Assembly (NCBI GenBank): GCA_044224905.1
Contig: JBGAJN010000002.1
Coordinates: 558,001 to 622,000 of the forward strand
Origin: JBGAJN01 sp044224905
Lineage (GTDB): Bacteria > Verrucomicrobiota > Verrucomicrobiia > Limisphaerales > JBGAJN01
Reading direction: 5' to 3'
DNA: 64,000 bases
The position numbers and the translations under genes were made by a program. The notes under the pieces are model-generated. The model was not told the origin of the DNA. It worked only from the letters and a program-made list of their open reading frames with translations, and did no database searches. This document shows, in pieces, positions 24,764-33,417 of this stretch; within the stretch, counting starts at the first letter, position 1, and each line of letters starts with the position of its first letter.

Positions 24764-25453
24764 TCAAACGGCGAGGAGTTGTTTCACGCGCGCAGCGTCG
24801 ACCTGATCGCGGAGGTCTTCGTGAATAATGCGACCACGGTCGATGACCATCAGGCGGTCGCACGCGTCGAGCACGAAGCTCAAGACCTGTTCGGTGACGA
24901 TGATGCTAATCTGGCGCATCTTGCGGATCTCGCGCAGGACCTTGGCGATCTCCTTAATGATCGAGGGTTGGATGCCTTCGGTCGGTTCATCGAGGATCAA
25001 CACTTTGGGCTTGGTCAGTAACGCGCGGCCGATGGCGAGCTGCTGTTGCTGGCCGCCGGAAAGGTTGCCGCCTTTGCGATGACGCATCTCGCGCAGCACG
25101 GGAAACAGCGAATAGATCTCGTTGAGATCGGACTCTTCGATTTTTCCCTTCACCGCGGTCATCAAGTTTTCGAAAACGGTGAGGTTCGGAAAAATCATCC
25201 GCCCCTGCGGCACGAAGGCGAGGCCTTGGCTGACGCGTTGATGGGTTTCGAGTTGGGAAATCTCCTGTTCGCCGAGACGAATGGATCCGCCCTTGTGCGG
25301 GAGAATGCCCATGAGCGTTTTGAGCAGCGTGGTTTTGCCCATGCCATTGCGCCCGACGACCGCGAGAATTTCGGCGGGCGCGACCTTGAAGGACATTTCG
25401 CGGATGACCTGGCTCTGATTGTAACCGGCGTTGAGATTGGTGATTTCGATCAT
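24764..25453 (-). CDS. urtE: Urea/short-amide ABC transporter ATP-binding protein (UrtE type)
   Basis: A 229-residue ABC ATPase of the branched-chain amino acid/urea class (LivF/UrtE). Walker A is GRNGMGKTT (34-42), the signature is LSGGQQQQLAIGRALL and Walker B VLILDEPTEGIQPS. The segment GRNGMGKTTLLKTLMGILP is typical of UrtE. The ATG at 25453 matches family length; the longer open frame upstream overlaps the next gene. It ends 49 bases before fmdA. Confidence 0.93.
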   Translation of the reverse strand: MIEITNLNAGYNQSQVIREMSFKVAPAEILAVVGRNGMGKTTLLKTLMGILPHKGGSIRLGEQEISQLETHQRVSQGLAFVPQGRMIFPNLTVFENLMTAVKGKIEESDLNEIYSLFPVLREMRHRKGGNLSGGQQQQLAIGRALLTKPKVLILDEPTEGIQPSIIKEIAKVLREIRKMRQISIIVTEQVLSFVLDACDRLMVIDRGRIIHEDLRDQVDAARVKQLLAV

Positions 25454-25463
25454 AGGTGAGGGA

Positions 25464-26210
25464 TTAGTGGCCGAGGTAAACGTCCTGCACGAGATGGTTG
25501 TCGCGGATCTCGTCCATGCTGCCCTCGGCGATGATCTTGCCGAGGTGCAGCACGGTGACCTTCTTGGCGATGCGGGAAACAAACTCCATGTCGTGCTCGA
25601 TGATGATGATCGAGCGATCCTTGCTGATGCGCTTGAGCAACTCTGCGGTCTGCTCGCGTTCCGCCGGACTCATGCCGGCGACGGGTTCGTCGAGCATCAA
25701 CAACTCCGGCTCCTGCATCAGCAACATGCCGATCTCGAGCCATTGTTTCTGTCCGTGACTGAGAAACGCACCTTCGATGGTCAGGTAATCTTGAAGGAAT
25801 GTTGCCTCGGCAACTTTTTGAATCCGCTCTTCGACGTCGGGCGTGCACTTGAACGCGAGCGCGCCGAATACACCGCGACCGCGCGGGAATGAGACCTCAA
25901 GGTTTTCGTAAACAGTCAGGTTCTCGTAGATCGATGGTGTTTGGAATTTGCGGCCGATTCCCGCGCGCACAATGGCGTGTTCGGGCAAGCCAAGCATTTC
26001 ACGATTGTGAAACTTGATGCTGCCGCCGGTGGCGCGGGTCTTGCCGCAGATCAAGTCGAGTACAGTCGTCTTGCCGGCGCCGTTGGGGCCGATGATCACG
26101 CGCAACTCGTTTTTATCGACGTAGAGATTGAGCGCATCGACGGCTTTGAAGCCATCGAAGGACACGGTGAGATCCTCCACAGCCAGGACGTAATCGGTAT
26201 TGGAACTCAT
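25464..26210 (-). CDS. urtD: Urea/short-amide ABC transporter ATP-binding protein (UrtD type)
   Basis: A 248-residue ABC ATPase of the LivG/UrtD class, partner of the UrtE subunit. Walker A is GPNGAGKTT (41-49), the signature is the UrtD-like LSHGQKQWLEIGMLLMQ, and Walker B LLMLDEPVAGM. The phrase LSVSFDGFKA-like start (LTVSFDGFKAVDALNLYVDKNELRVIIGPNG) is highly characteristic of UrtD. It is separated from urtE by 10 bases and from urtC by 27. Confidence 0.94.
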   Translation of the reverse strand: MSSNTDYVLAVEDLTVSFDGFKAVDALNLYVDKNELRVIIGPNGAGKTTVLDLICGKTRATGGSIKFHNREMLGLPEHAIVRAGIGRKFQTPSIYENLTVYENLEVSFPRGRGVFGALAFKCTPDVEERIQKVAEATFLQDYLTIEGAFLSHGQKQWLEIGMLLMQEPELLMLDEPVAGMSPAEREQTAELLKRISKDRSIIIIEHDMEFVSRIAKKVTVLHLGKIIAEGSMDEIRDNHLVQDVYLGH

Positions 26211-26237
26211 GAGTGAAAAGAGTTTGGAAGTTGTTGA

Positions 26238-27380
26238 TCAAGATTGTGAGCCGGCGGGTTTGGGTTCGCCGACAGGAGGACGGGCGCGCAGGCGTTTAAA
26301 CGCACCTTGCAACCAAGTCTTCCCGTAACTGGCCCACAGGCCGGCGAGTCCGTTGGGCATGAGCACGACGACGAGGATGAACAGCCCGCCCATGGCGAAG
26401 AGCCAGAGTTGCGGGAAGTTCTCTGAGAAGAGACTCTTGCCGGTGTTCACCAGCAGCGCGCCGTAGACTGCGCCGAGAAGAGAACGTTTCCCGCCGACGG
26501 CGGCGAAGATCACCATCTCGATGGACGGCACGATTCCGACCAGCGACGGCGAGATAAAGCCAACTTGCAACACGAACATCGCGCCGCCGATGGCGCTGAT
26601 CGCGGCCGCGAGACAGAAGATGAAGATCTTGAAGTTCGAAACATCGTAGCCCGAGAACCGCACTCGATCCTCCTTCTCGCTCATCGCATTCAAGATGCGG
26701 CCCATCTTCGAGGTGAGCACCCAGCGCGAGAGGAAAATGCAGGCGAAGAGGAGTGCGCAACTGACGAAGTAGAGCACGTATTGCGCGTGTTGGGAGCGGA
26801 TGTCCCAGCCGAGCATCGAGCGAAGGTCGGTGATGCCGTTGCGGCCGCCGGTGACGCCTTGATTGCCATCAATACCGAGCGAGACAATCAGCGCAATCGC
26901 CTGCGTGATCACCGCGAAGTAGACGCCACCGACGCGACGCTTGAACATCGCGCAGCCGAGGATGAACGCGATGACCGTCGGCACGACGAGAATGGCGCAC
27001 AACGCGAAGGGGAAACTTTTGAACGGCACCCAGAACGCCGGCAGTTCCTTGAGTTGATTCCAGTCCATAAAATCCGGAATGCCCGGCGTGGATTGAATCT
27101 TCGTGCTGATGGGGTCGGAGGATTCCAGCTTCAGAAACATCGCCATGCAATAGCCGCCGAGTCCGAAGAAGACGCCTTGTCCGAGACTGAGCACGCCGGC
27201 GTTGCCCCAGAGCAGCACGAGGCCGACGGCGACGAATGCGTAGGTGATGTATTTGCTGACGAGGTTGAGCCGGAAGATGTCGAGCGTGCTGGGCAGCACC
27301 ACGACGAGCAGCGCGGCGAGGAGGAGGTGCGCGATCAGGCCCTCCTTGCCGCCAAACAAACGTTTAGTGAACGAGTTCAT
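26238..27380 (-). CDS. urtC: Urea/short-amide ABC transporter permease (UrtC type)
   Basis: A 380-residue inner-membrane permease of the LivM/UrtC class with about 10 hydrophobic segments. Marks of the subfamily are LLWGNAGVLSLGQGVFFGLGGYCMAMFLKLE near the N-terminus and ILNAMSEKEDRVRFSGYDVSNFKIFIFCLAAAISAIGGAMF in the middle. The ATG at 27380 (MNSFTKRLFGG) is preferred to a start four codons upstream because it fits the family N-terminus; either is possible. Confidence 0.93.
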   Translation of the reverse strand: MNSFTKRLFGGKEGLIAHLLLAALLVVVLPSTLDIFRLNLVSKYITYAFVAVGLVLLWGNAGVLSLGQGVFFGLGGYCMAMFLKLESSDPISTKIQSTPGIPDFMDWNQLKELPAFWVPFKSFPFALCAILVVPTVIAFILGCAMFKRRVGGVYFAVITQAIALIVSLGIDGNQGVTGGRNGITDLRSMLGWDIRSQHAQYVLYFVSCALLFACIFLSRWVLTSKMGRILNAMSEKEDRVRFSGYDVSNFKIFIFCLAAAISAIGGAMFVLQVGFISPSLVGIVPSIEMVIFAAVGGKRSLLGAVYGALLVNTGKSLFSENFPQLWLFAMGGLFILVVVLMPNGLAGLWASYGKTWLQGAFKRLRARPPVGEPKPAGSQS

Positions 27381-27426
27381 GATAGTTGGCAACTGACGAA
27401 ACGAGATTGGGTTGAGAAAACCGCGG

Positions 27427-28353
27427 TTATGCGCGACGGACTTTGCTCGCGAAGAGCCCTTGCGGGCGGATCATGAGGATGACGACGATCGTGAAGAGCG
27501 TGGCCACCTTGCCCATCGTGCCTTGCAGGAAAAACTCCGAGATCGATTGTGTCTGCGCGATGCCGAACGCCGAGGCGAGCGTGCCCAGCATGCTAGCCGC
27601 GCCGCCGAACACGACCACGAGAAACGTGTCCACGATGTAACGCGAACCACTGTCCGGCCCCGTGGAACCAATCGTGGTGAACGCGGCGCCAGCGACTCCG
27701 GCGATGCCGCAGCCCATCGCGAACGTGAACCGGTCGACGAGTTTGGTGTTGATGCCGACGGCGGAACTCATCACGCGGTTTTGCACCGTGGCGCGCATGC
27801 GCAATCCGGCTCGGCTGCGGAAGGTGAACACCAACACCGCGCCGGTGATGAACAATGTGAGTCCCATTACGAACACGCCGTTGATCGGGATGTCGATGTT
27901 CGGCGTCGGTTTGAAGGAACCCATCAACCATTCCGGCAGCGTTGGCGTGACTTCACGCGCGCCGAACGTCGACCGAAAAGTTTGCTGCATGATCAGGCTC
28001 AATCCCCACGTCGCCAGCAGTGTGTCGAGCGGTCGTTTGTAGAGAAACCGGATCAAGCTCCATTCCACCAGCAGCCCCAAGAGCCCTGACACGAAGAATG
28101 CCGCCACGATTGCGATGAGGAAGTAGTAGGGCTGGAACGCCGGAGAGTACTTGGTCGTCAAGGTGGAGCACAGATAGACGGTGTAAGCGCCCGCCGCCAT
28201 GAATTCACCGTGCGCCATGTTGATGACGCCCATCTGTCCGAAGATGATCGCCAGGCCGAGCGCCATCAGCACCAGCACGCTGAAGAGGCTTAAGCCCGCG
28301 AAGCTTTGCATGGTGAAAATCGAGAACAGTTCGCCAGAGGTGTAAGCCAGCAT
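27427..28353 (-). CDS. urtB: Urea/short-amide ABC transporter permease (UrtB type)
   Basis: A 308-residue permease of the LivH/UrtB class. Typical segments are LVLMALGLAIIFGQMGVINMAHGEFMAAGAYTVY, then LDTLLATWGLSLIMQQTFRSTFG, LRMRATVQNRVMSSAVGINTKLVDRFTFAMGCGIAGVAGA and FLVVVFGGAASMLGTLASAFG. Unlike many proteobacterial UrtB proteins it has no long N-terminal extension. It is 99 bases downstream of urtA, and the gap carries a strong hairpin. Confidence 0.94.
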   Translation of the reverse strand: MLAYTSGELFSIFTMQSFAGLSLFSVLVLMALGLAIIFGQMGVINMAHGEFMAAGAYTVYLCSTLTTKYSPAFQPYYFLIAIVAAFFVSGLLGLLVEWSLIRFLYKRPLDTLLATWGLSLIMQQTFRSTFGAREVTPTLPEWLMGSFKPTPNIDIPINGVFVMGLTLFITGAVLVFTFRSRAGLRMRATVQNRVMSSAVGINTKLVDRFTFAMGCGIAGVAGAAFTTIGSTGPDSGSRYIVDTFLVVVFGGAASMLGTLASAFGIAQTQSISEFFLQGTMGKVATLFTIVVILMIRPQGLFASKVRRA

Positions 28354-28402
28354 GGGATTAGAGATTCATTGGGTTGGGAGTGCGGTTGGAGATCACTTGC
28401 TG

Positions 28403-28440
28403 GCGGGCAACGTCCCGTTTGGGAACGTGACGTTGCCCGC
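28403..28440 (-). promoter_or_regulatory. Hairpin between urtA and urtB
   Basis: A perfect inverted repeat with 12-base arms, GCGGGCAACGTC (28403-28414) and GACGTTGCCCGC (28429-28440), and a 14-base loop. On the coding strand it begins 13 bases past the urtA stop and is not followed by a T run. Such hairpins commonly stabilise the upstream mRNA, so that the binding protein is made in excess over the permeases; that role is inferred. Confidence 0.75.
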
Positions 28441-28452
28441 TCAGCGTGAGAA

Positions 28453-29694
28453 TCATTGATAACCCTTGGGGAACGGGTTCGGTTCGATCAGGTCGGACTC
28501 GTAGACCATCTTGGCCTGGCCATCGAGCCCCCACTGACCGATGCGCAGCTTGCTCCAGAGATGGTGATTGTCGTGCACCTTCACGTAACCTTCCGGCGCG
28601 GTGGTGAGTTCAATTCCCGGTGAAGCTGCGGCGATCTTGTCGACATCGAAGCTGCCGGCTTTCTCAACTGCGGCCTTCCACAACCACGGTCCGAGGTACG
28701 CCGCTTGCGTCACGTCGCCGATGACAGATTTGGGTCCGTACTTCGCCTTGAACGCTTTCACGAAGGCTTCGTTGTTCGGGTTCGAGAGGCTTTGAAAATA
28801 CTTCATCGCGGAGTAGAACCCGACGAGGTTTTCGCCGCCGATGCCGAGCACTTCATCCTCCGTGGTGGAGATCGTCAGCAAGGTCTGTTTGTCCGACGTG
28901 ATGCCCGCCGCCTTCATTTGTTTGTAAAAGGCAACGTTGCTGCCACCGACAATGATCGCGTAGATGACGTCGGGCTTCTTGAGTTTGATCTTGTTCAACA
29001 GCGAGCCGAAACTCGTGCTGCCAAGTGCGTAATATTCTTCACCGACCACGGTGCCCTTGAGCACGTTCTCAATGTGTTTGCGGGCGATCTTGTTCGACGT
29101 GCGCGGCCAGATGTAATCGGAACCGATGAGATAGAACGTCTTCGCCTTCTTCTCCTTCGCGATCCAGTCGAGGCCCGCGATGATCTGCTGTGTCGCTTCC
29201 TGGCCGGTGTAGATGACGTTCTTGGATTGCTCCAGGCCTTCGTAGAAGGTTGGGTAGTAGAGCATCCCGTTCTCTTTTTCGAAGACCGGCAACACCGCTT
29301 TGCGTGACGCGGAAGTCCAGCAGCCGAACACCGAGGCCACCTTGTCGTTCACGAGCAGTTTCTTCGCTTTCTCGGCGAAGGTCGGCCAATCGCTGGCGCC
29401 GTCTTCGACGATGATCTTGATTTTCCGACCGAGCACGCCGCCCATGGCGTTGATTTGTTCAATGGCGAGTTGCTCGGCTTGGATGGAGCCGGTTTCGCTG
29501 ATCGCCATCGTTCCCGTGGCGGAGTGCAGTTGGCCCACTGTGACCGTGTCGTCGGTCACGGCGAGTCCGGTGGTGTTCACCGCTGACGTCGCCGGGAAAC
29601 CTGAGGCGAAGGCGGGTGGCGAACCGAGGATCATGCTGAGACATACGGAGGCTACTGCGGTTAACAGGCGGGCGGGGCGTTTCATCGTTTTCAT
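28453..29694 (-). CDS. urtA: Urea/short-amide ABC transporter substrate-binding protein (UrtA type)
   Basis: A 413-residue periplasmic binding protein, first gene of the urtABCDE-fmdAB cluster. A Sec signal peptide (ARLLTAVASVCLSMILGSPPAFA) is followed by segments highly typical of UrtA/FmdD: VTVGQLHSATGTMAISETG, AIEQINAMGGVLGRKIKIIVEDGASDWPTFAEKAKKLL, VFGCWTSASRKAVLPVFE and NGMLYYPTFYEGLEQSKNVIYTGQEATQQ. UrtA and the amide-binding FmdD are close relatives, so substrate cannot be fixed by eye; the linked formamidase and absence of urease genes favour short amides. Confidence 0.94.
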   Translation of the reverse strand: MKTMKRPARLLTAVASVCLSMILGSPPAFASGFPATSAVNTTGLAVTDDTVTVGQLHSATGTMAISETGSIQAEQLAIEQINAMGGVLGRKIKIIVEDGASDWPTFAEKAKKLLVNDKVASVFGCWTSASRKAVLPVFEKENGMLYYPTFYEGLEQSKNVIYTGQEATQQIIAGLDWIAKEKKAKTFYLIGSDYIWPRTSNKIARKHIENVLKGTVVGEEYYALGSTSFGSLLNKIKLKKPDVIYAIIVGGSNVAFYKQMKAAGITSDKQTLLTISTTEDEVLGIGGENLVGFYSAMKYFQSLSNPNNEAFVKAFKAKYGPKSVIGDVTQAAYLGPWLWKAAVEKAGSFDVDKIAAASPGIELTTAPEGYVKVHDNHHLWSKLRIGQWGLDGQAKMVYESDLIEPNPFPKGYQ

Positions 29695-30276
29695 GTTCGG
29701 GTTTTCGTTTGGATTTTCGGACTCAGTTATTTTTCAGAACAGTTGTGCAGCGAGTGCTGGCAACGAAACGTCCCTAGCACTGGGTATGCCGCAGGTTGCG
29801 ATGTCGCGGTGTGCAGAAAAGAACACTCGCGATCACGAGTGAGTGAAACGGATGAAAAGTGGAGGCGGGCGAAGAGCTCTAAAAAGCTTTATCCATCGCG
29901 CTGAAACGCTGTTCGCTCAATCGCGCGAAGCACCCTCAACCGCGATGAAGCAAATTCATTGAGATGGAAATAGCGCGGACGATTTTTCCATTCGTGACGA
30001 AAATTGTTTTAATTCCCACGCCGCGAGTGAGGAGAATTGTCGTGAGGGGGTTCTTGTCGTGCGCAAACTGTTTTCTTTTGCGCAGAGAATTTATGTTGCT
30101 GCGCCCGCACTCGCTCAGGAGAGCGCAGCGTTCGTAATGAGGACGCTGTTGAGTTGTCTTCAACGAATCGTGTTGAAGAATTTTAGAATCGCGTGCGACT
30201 AGGAGTTTCTGGAGCCGGATTTTCCGCCGGCTTCCCCTGATGGCTGTTGCGCGACTTTCAGCACGAGGCCGAAGGT
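29695..30276. other. Long non-coding gap upstream of the urt-fmd cluster, with clustered inverted repeats
   Basis: 582 bases between the start of urtA and the end of the cupredoxin-fusion gene, both on the minus strand. No plausible gene is seen. Four inverted repeats cluster at 30061-30083 (GCGCAAA/TTTGCGC), 30098-30129 (GCTGCGC/GCGCAGC), 30157-30179 (TCTTCAAC/GTTGAAGA) and 30213-30232 (AGCCGG/CCGGCT). They could be a terminator region for the upstream gene or a structured leader or small RNA. I found no sigma-54 consensus and no riboswitch I can name. Confidence 0.5.
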
Positions 30277-33200
30277 TCACTCCACAATCATCACGCCGCG
30301 CATCACGAGATAGTGGCCGGGGAATGAGCAAATGTAGGGATATTGCCCCGGCGTCTTCGGCGCGTGAATGCGCAGCGTCTCGCTTTGGTTCTGCGCGAGC
30401 ATCTTGGTCGCGTGGAGAATCTTTTCCGACTTGGGGATGAAATCCAGTTTCTCGAATGCGTCTGGCAGCTTGGCCATTTCGTTCGCCGCCTCGCCGATCG
30501 TGTCGGCGGAACCGGGTTGGCAGATGAGCAGGTTGTGCGGGGTGGCGTCGGGATTGTCGAAGACGATCTTTACCGGTGCGCCGGCTCTCACCTTGAATTC
30601 GGTGACGGTGAACTGCATTCGCTCCGGAATCGTGGAGATGGTCACGAGCGTCGGATTCAATTTGTCGAACGGATCGGGCGCTTCCTTCTTGGCGCGCTTC
30701 GGTTTCGGATTCGTTTCTTCGATGAACTTCGCCAGTTGCGGATGTGCGACGAGGAAATCGCTCGTGCCTTTCCAGAAGGGTTTCAGCGAATCGATCGACG
30801 TCCGCAGCGCGTAGCTGAGGTAGTTGTCCATTGGATGCTGGAGCAAATCGAGCGCGACCTCGGCGGCTTCCTTCGAGCGGAAATAACTCGCGGCAATCGC
30901 AGCTTCGAGACGAACAAGCCCATTCGTGTCGTTGGCGGACTGACGGAGAAGCGTGAGCGCGTTCGGGAAATACTCGTGCCAGTAACGCAATTGCTCCGTC
31001 GCGGCGGCGCGCACGTGGTGATCTGACGCCTTTAGCAATCCGAGCAGTAAATCCGTATTCACTTCGCGAATGCTGCGATAGAGCCACACCGCTTCGAGTT
31101 GGTGGTGCAGGAACTTCGGATCCTTCGGATCGAGTTGCTTCACCCACTTATCGAGCGCGGTTTTCACGTCGGCTGGAATGCGTTCGCGTAACTCGATCTT
31201 CGCCGTGTAGCGCGTGCGATATTCGTAAGCTTTCAGCAAGTCGAGCAGCGCGGGAATCGGTTGCCCGGCGATCTTCGGCGCTTCGCTGAGCGGGCGACCC
31301 TTGGCGGTCACACGCCAGATTCGGCCGGAGGTTTTGTCGCGCCGGGTGTCGCGCAACGAATACTGCATGTGGCCCTTCACGGGATTGTACCAATCACAGA
31401 CGAACAAATCGCCGCGCGGACCGAAGCGCGCGTCCACCGGGATGAAGGAGAGGTTCGACGATTGCAGAATGTGGCCGACTTTTTCCTCCTCGTAGTGCGT
31501 GTCGAACTCGACCCACTTATGAAGCTCGATCGTGTTCACCGGTTTGTAGCGCACGCGGATGAAGCTGCCTTGCAGGTCGTCCGGGAAACTCTTGCTGTAA
31601 ATAAAATCCTGTCCGCACGTCCCGCTGTAGGCGGGGAACGTGACCGGCACGTGGATGTCCGGATACGGCGCGTTCAACGCGTGCACTGCGCTGGCGAACA
31701 CCGGATGGCTGCCAAGATGCCAGCCCCATTCGTCGAACGTCAGTCCCCACGGGTTCGTGCTGAGGTAGGAACCGAACGCGAGGAGCTTCCGTGTCGCCGG
31801 ACGGTAACGGAAGAAACTGCTCTCCCGCGCCCGCACTGGTCCATAAGGCGTCTCGACCGAGCTATGGTGAAAAATACTTTCGCGGAAAATCAAATCACCA
31901 TCGGGGCTCCACGTGAAATCGTGTAGCGCGTGGTGCGAATCCTCCGTGCCGAAACCCGTCATCACGAGTTGATGCACGTCGGCCTTGCCGTCGCCGTCCG
32001 TGTCCTTGAGGAATGTCATCTGCGGTTGTTCGGAGCAGTAGATGCCGCCGTCGCCGAACTCGAACGAGAGCGGAATGTGCAGGCCCGTCGCGAACACGCT
32101 GCATTTGTCGGCCTTCCCATCACCGTCGGTGTCTTCGAGAATGATGATCTTGTCGTTCGGTTCCTCACCGGGCTGGACCTGCGGATAGGTCGTCGAGCAG
32201 GAAACCCAGAGCCGCCCGCGCGTGTCGAAGCGCATCTGAATCGGCTTGGCGAGATCGGGGAACTGCTCCTCCGACGCGAACAAACTCACCTCGAAACGTG
32301 GATCGACATTGAACGCCTTTAACTCATCCGCAGGCTTAAGCCATTCGTTGATCGGCCGGTCGCCAGTGATCTTCGGCAGCGCGAGCGTGTTGCTGTCGTC
32401 GATTTCTTGGGACAACGGGGCCTGCTGTGCGATGTCCCACGCGCGGCGGTCGCGGTTCGCGACCATTTGATCGAACTTCTGCAATTCGCCGGGAAAATTC
32501 ACCACGCCGTACGGCTTCGAGCGCCCGCCGAAAATGTAGAACGCGTTCAACGCGCGGTAACGTCGTAGGAACTGCTTGTTCCTCTCCTCCACCGCGCCCT
32601 TCAGTTTGAGATCAACCGCCGCCGGCGTCTCGCTGAGCAATCCGCGATACAACGTCTCGGCGAAATCGCGATAGCCCGTGTCCGTGAGGTGAATGCCGTT
32701 GAAGGTGAGCGGCTCCTTCTTCGCCTTCGATTGCATCGCCGCGAGCGTGGGCGTGAACGCATCGATGAACGCCACGCGACAAGCTTTCGCCACGCGCGCC
32801 ATCGCGTCGGTGTAGAGTTTGAGGCGCACGTTGTTTTCGCTGCCGTCGGGTAGTGGTGCGCCGAGGTTCTCGTGCGCGATGGGCGACACCAGAACGATCT
32901 GCGGTGCGCTCTTGCCGTTGTAGCGATGCAGCTTCAACCCGCCGATGAAGCTCGCGAGGCTGCGCTCGAAATCGGGAATCGCCTCCGCGCCTTTGAACGA
33001 CTCGTTGAAACCGTACGCCGCTAGGATCACGTCGGCCTTCTGCGCCGCGAGGTGTTTGTGGATGTCGCCGAATTCGTCGGGTCGCGATTGCACGCTCACT
33101 TCGTCGCCCGGCCAGGCGAGATTGCGTATCACGAGCTGCTCCTTCGGAAATCGCTGCAGCAACATCGCCTCGAACCAGCCGTGATCCTGCATCCGCTCGA

Positions 33201-33405
33201 AGAGATTGTTGCCAATGAAGACGACGTGCGCGTTCGCCTGCAATTTCAGCGGGAGGGTGGTCGGCGCGAGATTGGCAATCGGCCCGCAGATCGCATCGAG
33301 ACTCGGTTTGTCGAGCTGCGGCGCGGCGGGAGTTTTGGTTTCAGCGGCGACAGCGACGCTCGCGAACGCAAGCAATGCGAAGGTGGCTTTCAAAAATCTC
33401 TGCAT
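30277..33405 (-). CDS. SGNH-like / PVC beta-propeller / HEAT / azurin-like fusion protein
   Basis: A 1042-residue exported protein. After a Sec signal (LLAFASVAVAA) an SGNH-hydrolase-like domain (about 55-270) shows VVFIGNNLFERM where GDS is expected, and keeps the late NGIHLTDTGY block. A PVC-type membrane-bound dehydrogenase propeller follows (about 370-720; MRFDTRGRLWVSCSTTYPQ, EDTDGDGKADKCSVFATGLHIP). HEAT-like helices come next, then a cupredoxin domain (about 920-1042) with H in ATPHNLL and C1026-x4-H1031-x3-M1035, exactly azurin spacing, so a type 1 copper site is likely. The substrate and redox partner are unknown. It is followed 12 bases downstream of the DUF6797-like gene, so the two are probably co-transcribed. 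Confidence 0.88.
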   Translation of the reverse strand: MQRFLKATFALLAFASVAVAAETKTPAAPQLDKPSLDAICGPIANLAPTTLPLKLQANAHVVFIGNNLFERMQDHGWFEAMLLQRFPKEQLVIRNLAWPGDEVSVQSRPDEFGDIHKHLAAQKADVILAAYGFNESFKGAEAIPDFERSLASFIGGLKLHRYNGKSAPQIVLVSPIAHENLGAPLPDGSENNVRLKLYTDAMARVAKACRVAFIDAFTPTLAAMQSKAKKEPLTFNGIHLTDTGYRDFAETLYRGLLSETPAAVDLKLKGAVEERNKQFLRRYRALNAFYIFGGRSKPYGVVNFPGELQKFDQMVANRDRRAWDIAQQAPLSQEIDDSNTLALPKITGDRPINEWLKPADELKAFNVDPRFEVSLFASEEQFPDLAKPIQMRFDTRGRLWVSCSTTYPQVQPGEEPNDKIIILEDTDGDGKADKCSVFATGLHIPLSFEFGDGGIYCSEQPQMTFLKDTDGDGKADVHQLVMTGFGTEDSHHALHDFTWSPDGDLIFRESIFHHSSVETPYGPVRARESSFFRYRPATRKLLAFGSYLSTNPWGLTFDEWGWHLGSHPVFASAVHALNAPYPDIHVPVTFPAYSGTCGQDFIYSKSFPDDLQGSFIRVRYKPVNTIELHKWVEFDTHYEEEKVGHILQSSNLSFIPVDARFGPRGDLFVCDWYNPVKGHMQYSLRDTRRDKTSGRIWRVTAKGRPLSEAPKIAGQPIPALLDLLKAYEYRTRYTAKIELRERIPADVKTALDKWVKQLDPKDPKFLHHQLEAVWLYRSIREVNTDLLLGLLKASDHHVRAAATEQLRYWHEYFPNALTLLRQSANDTNGLVRLEAAIAASYFRSKEAAEVALDLLQHPMDNYLSYALRTSIDSLKPFWKGTSDFLVAHPQLAKFIEETNPKPKRAKKEAPDPFDKLNPTLVTISTIPERMQFTVTEFKVRAGAPVKIVFDNPDATPHNLLICQPGSADTIGEAANEMAKLPDAFEKLDFIPKSEKILHATKMLAQNQSETLRIHAPKTPGQYPYICSFPGHYLVMRGVMIVE

Positions 33406-33417
33406 GGGAATGGGGAG

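Noticed and set aside
29760..29800. Small hairpin GTGCT/AGCAC upstream of urtA as a possible riboswitch or sigma-54 site
   Set aside because: Short arms with a bulge, no known riboswitch consensus, and no GG-N10-GC element at the right place.
30195..30245. Cobalamin-riboswitch-like text on the minus strand (GGGGAAGCCGG then AATCCGGC)
   Set aside because: Only the first half resembles the B12 core; the expected GCCACTGT-type box and downstream elements are missing, and the next gene is an amide transporter far away. More likely a simple hairpin.
29936..31147. 403-codon open frame on the minus strand
   Set aside because: It overlaps the cupredoxin-fusion gene in another frame and is arginine-rich, as expected for an antisense/out-of-frame shadow in GC-rich DNA.
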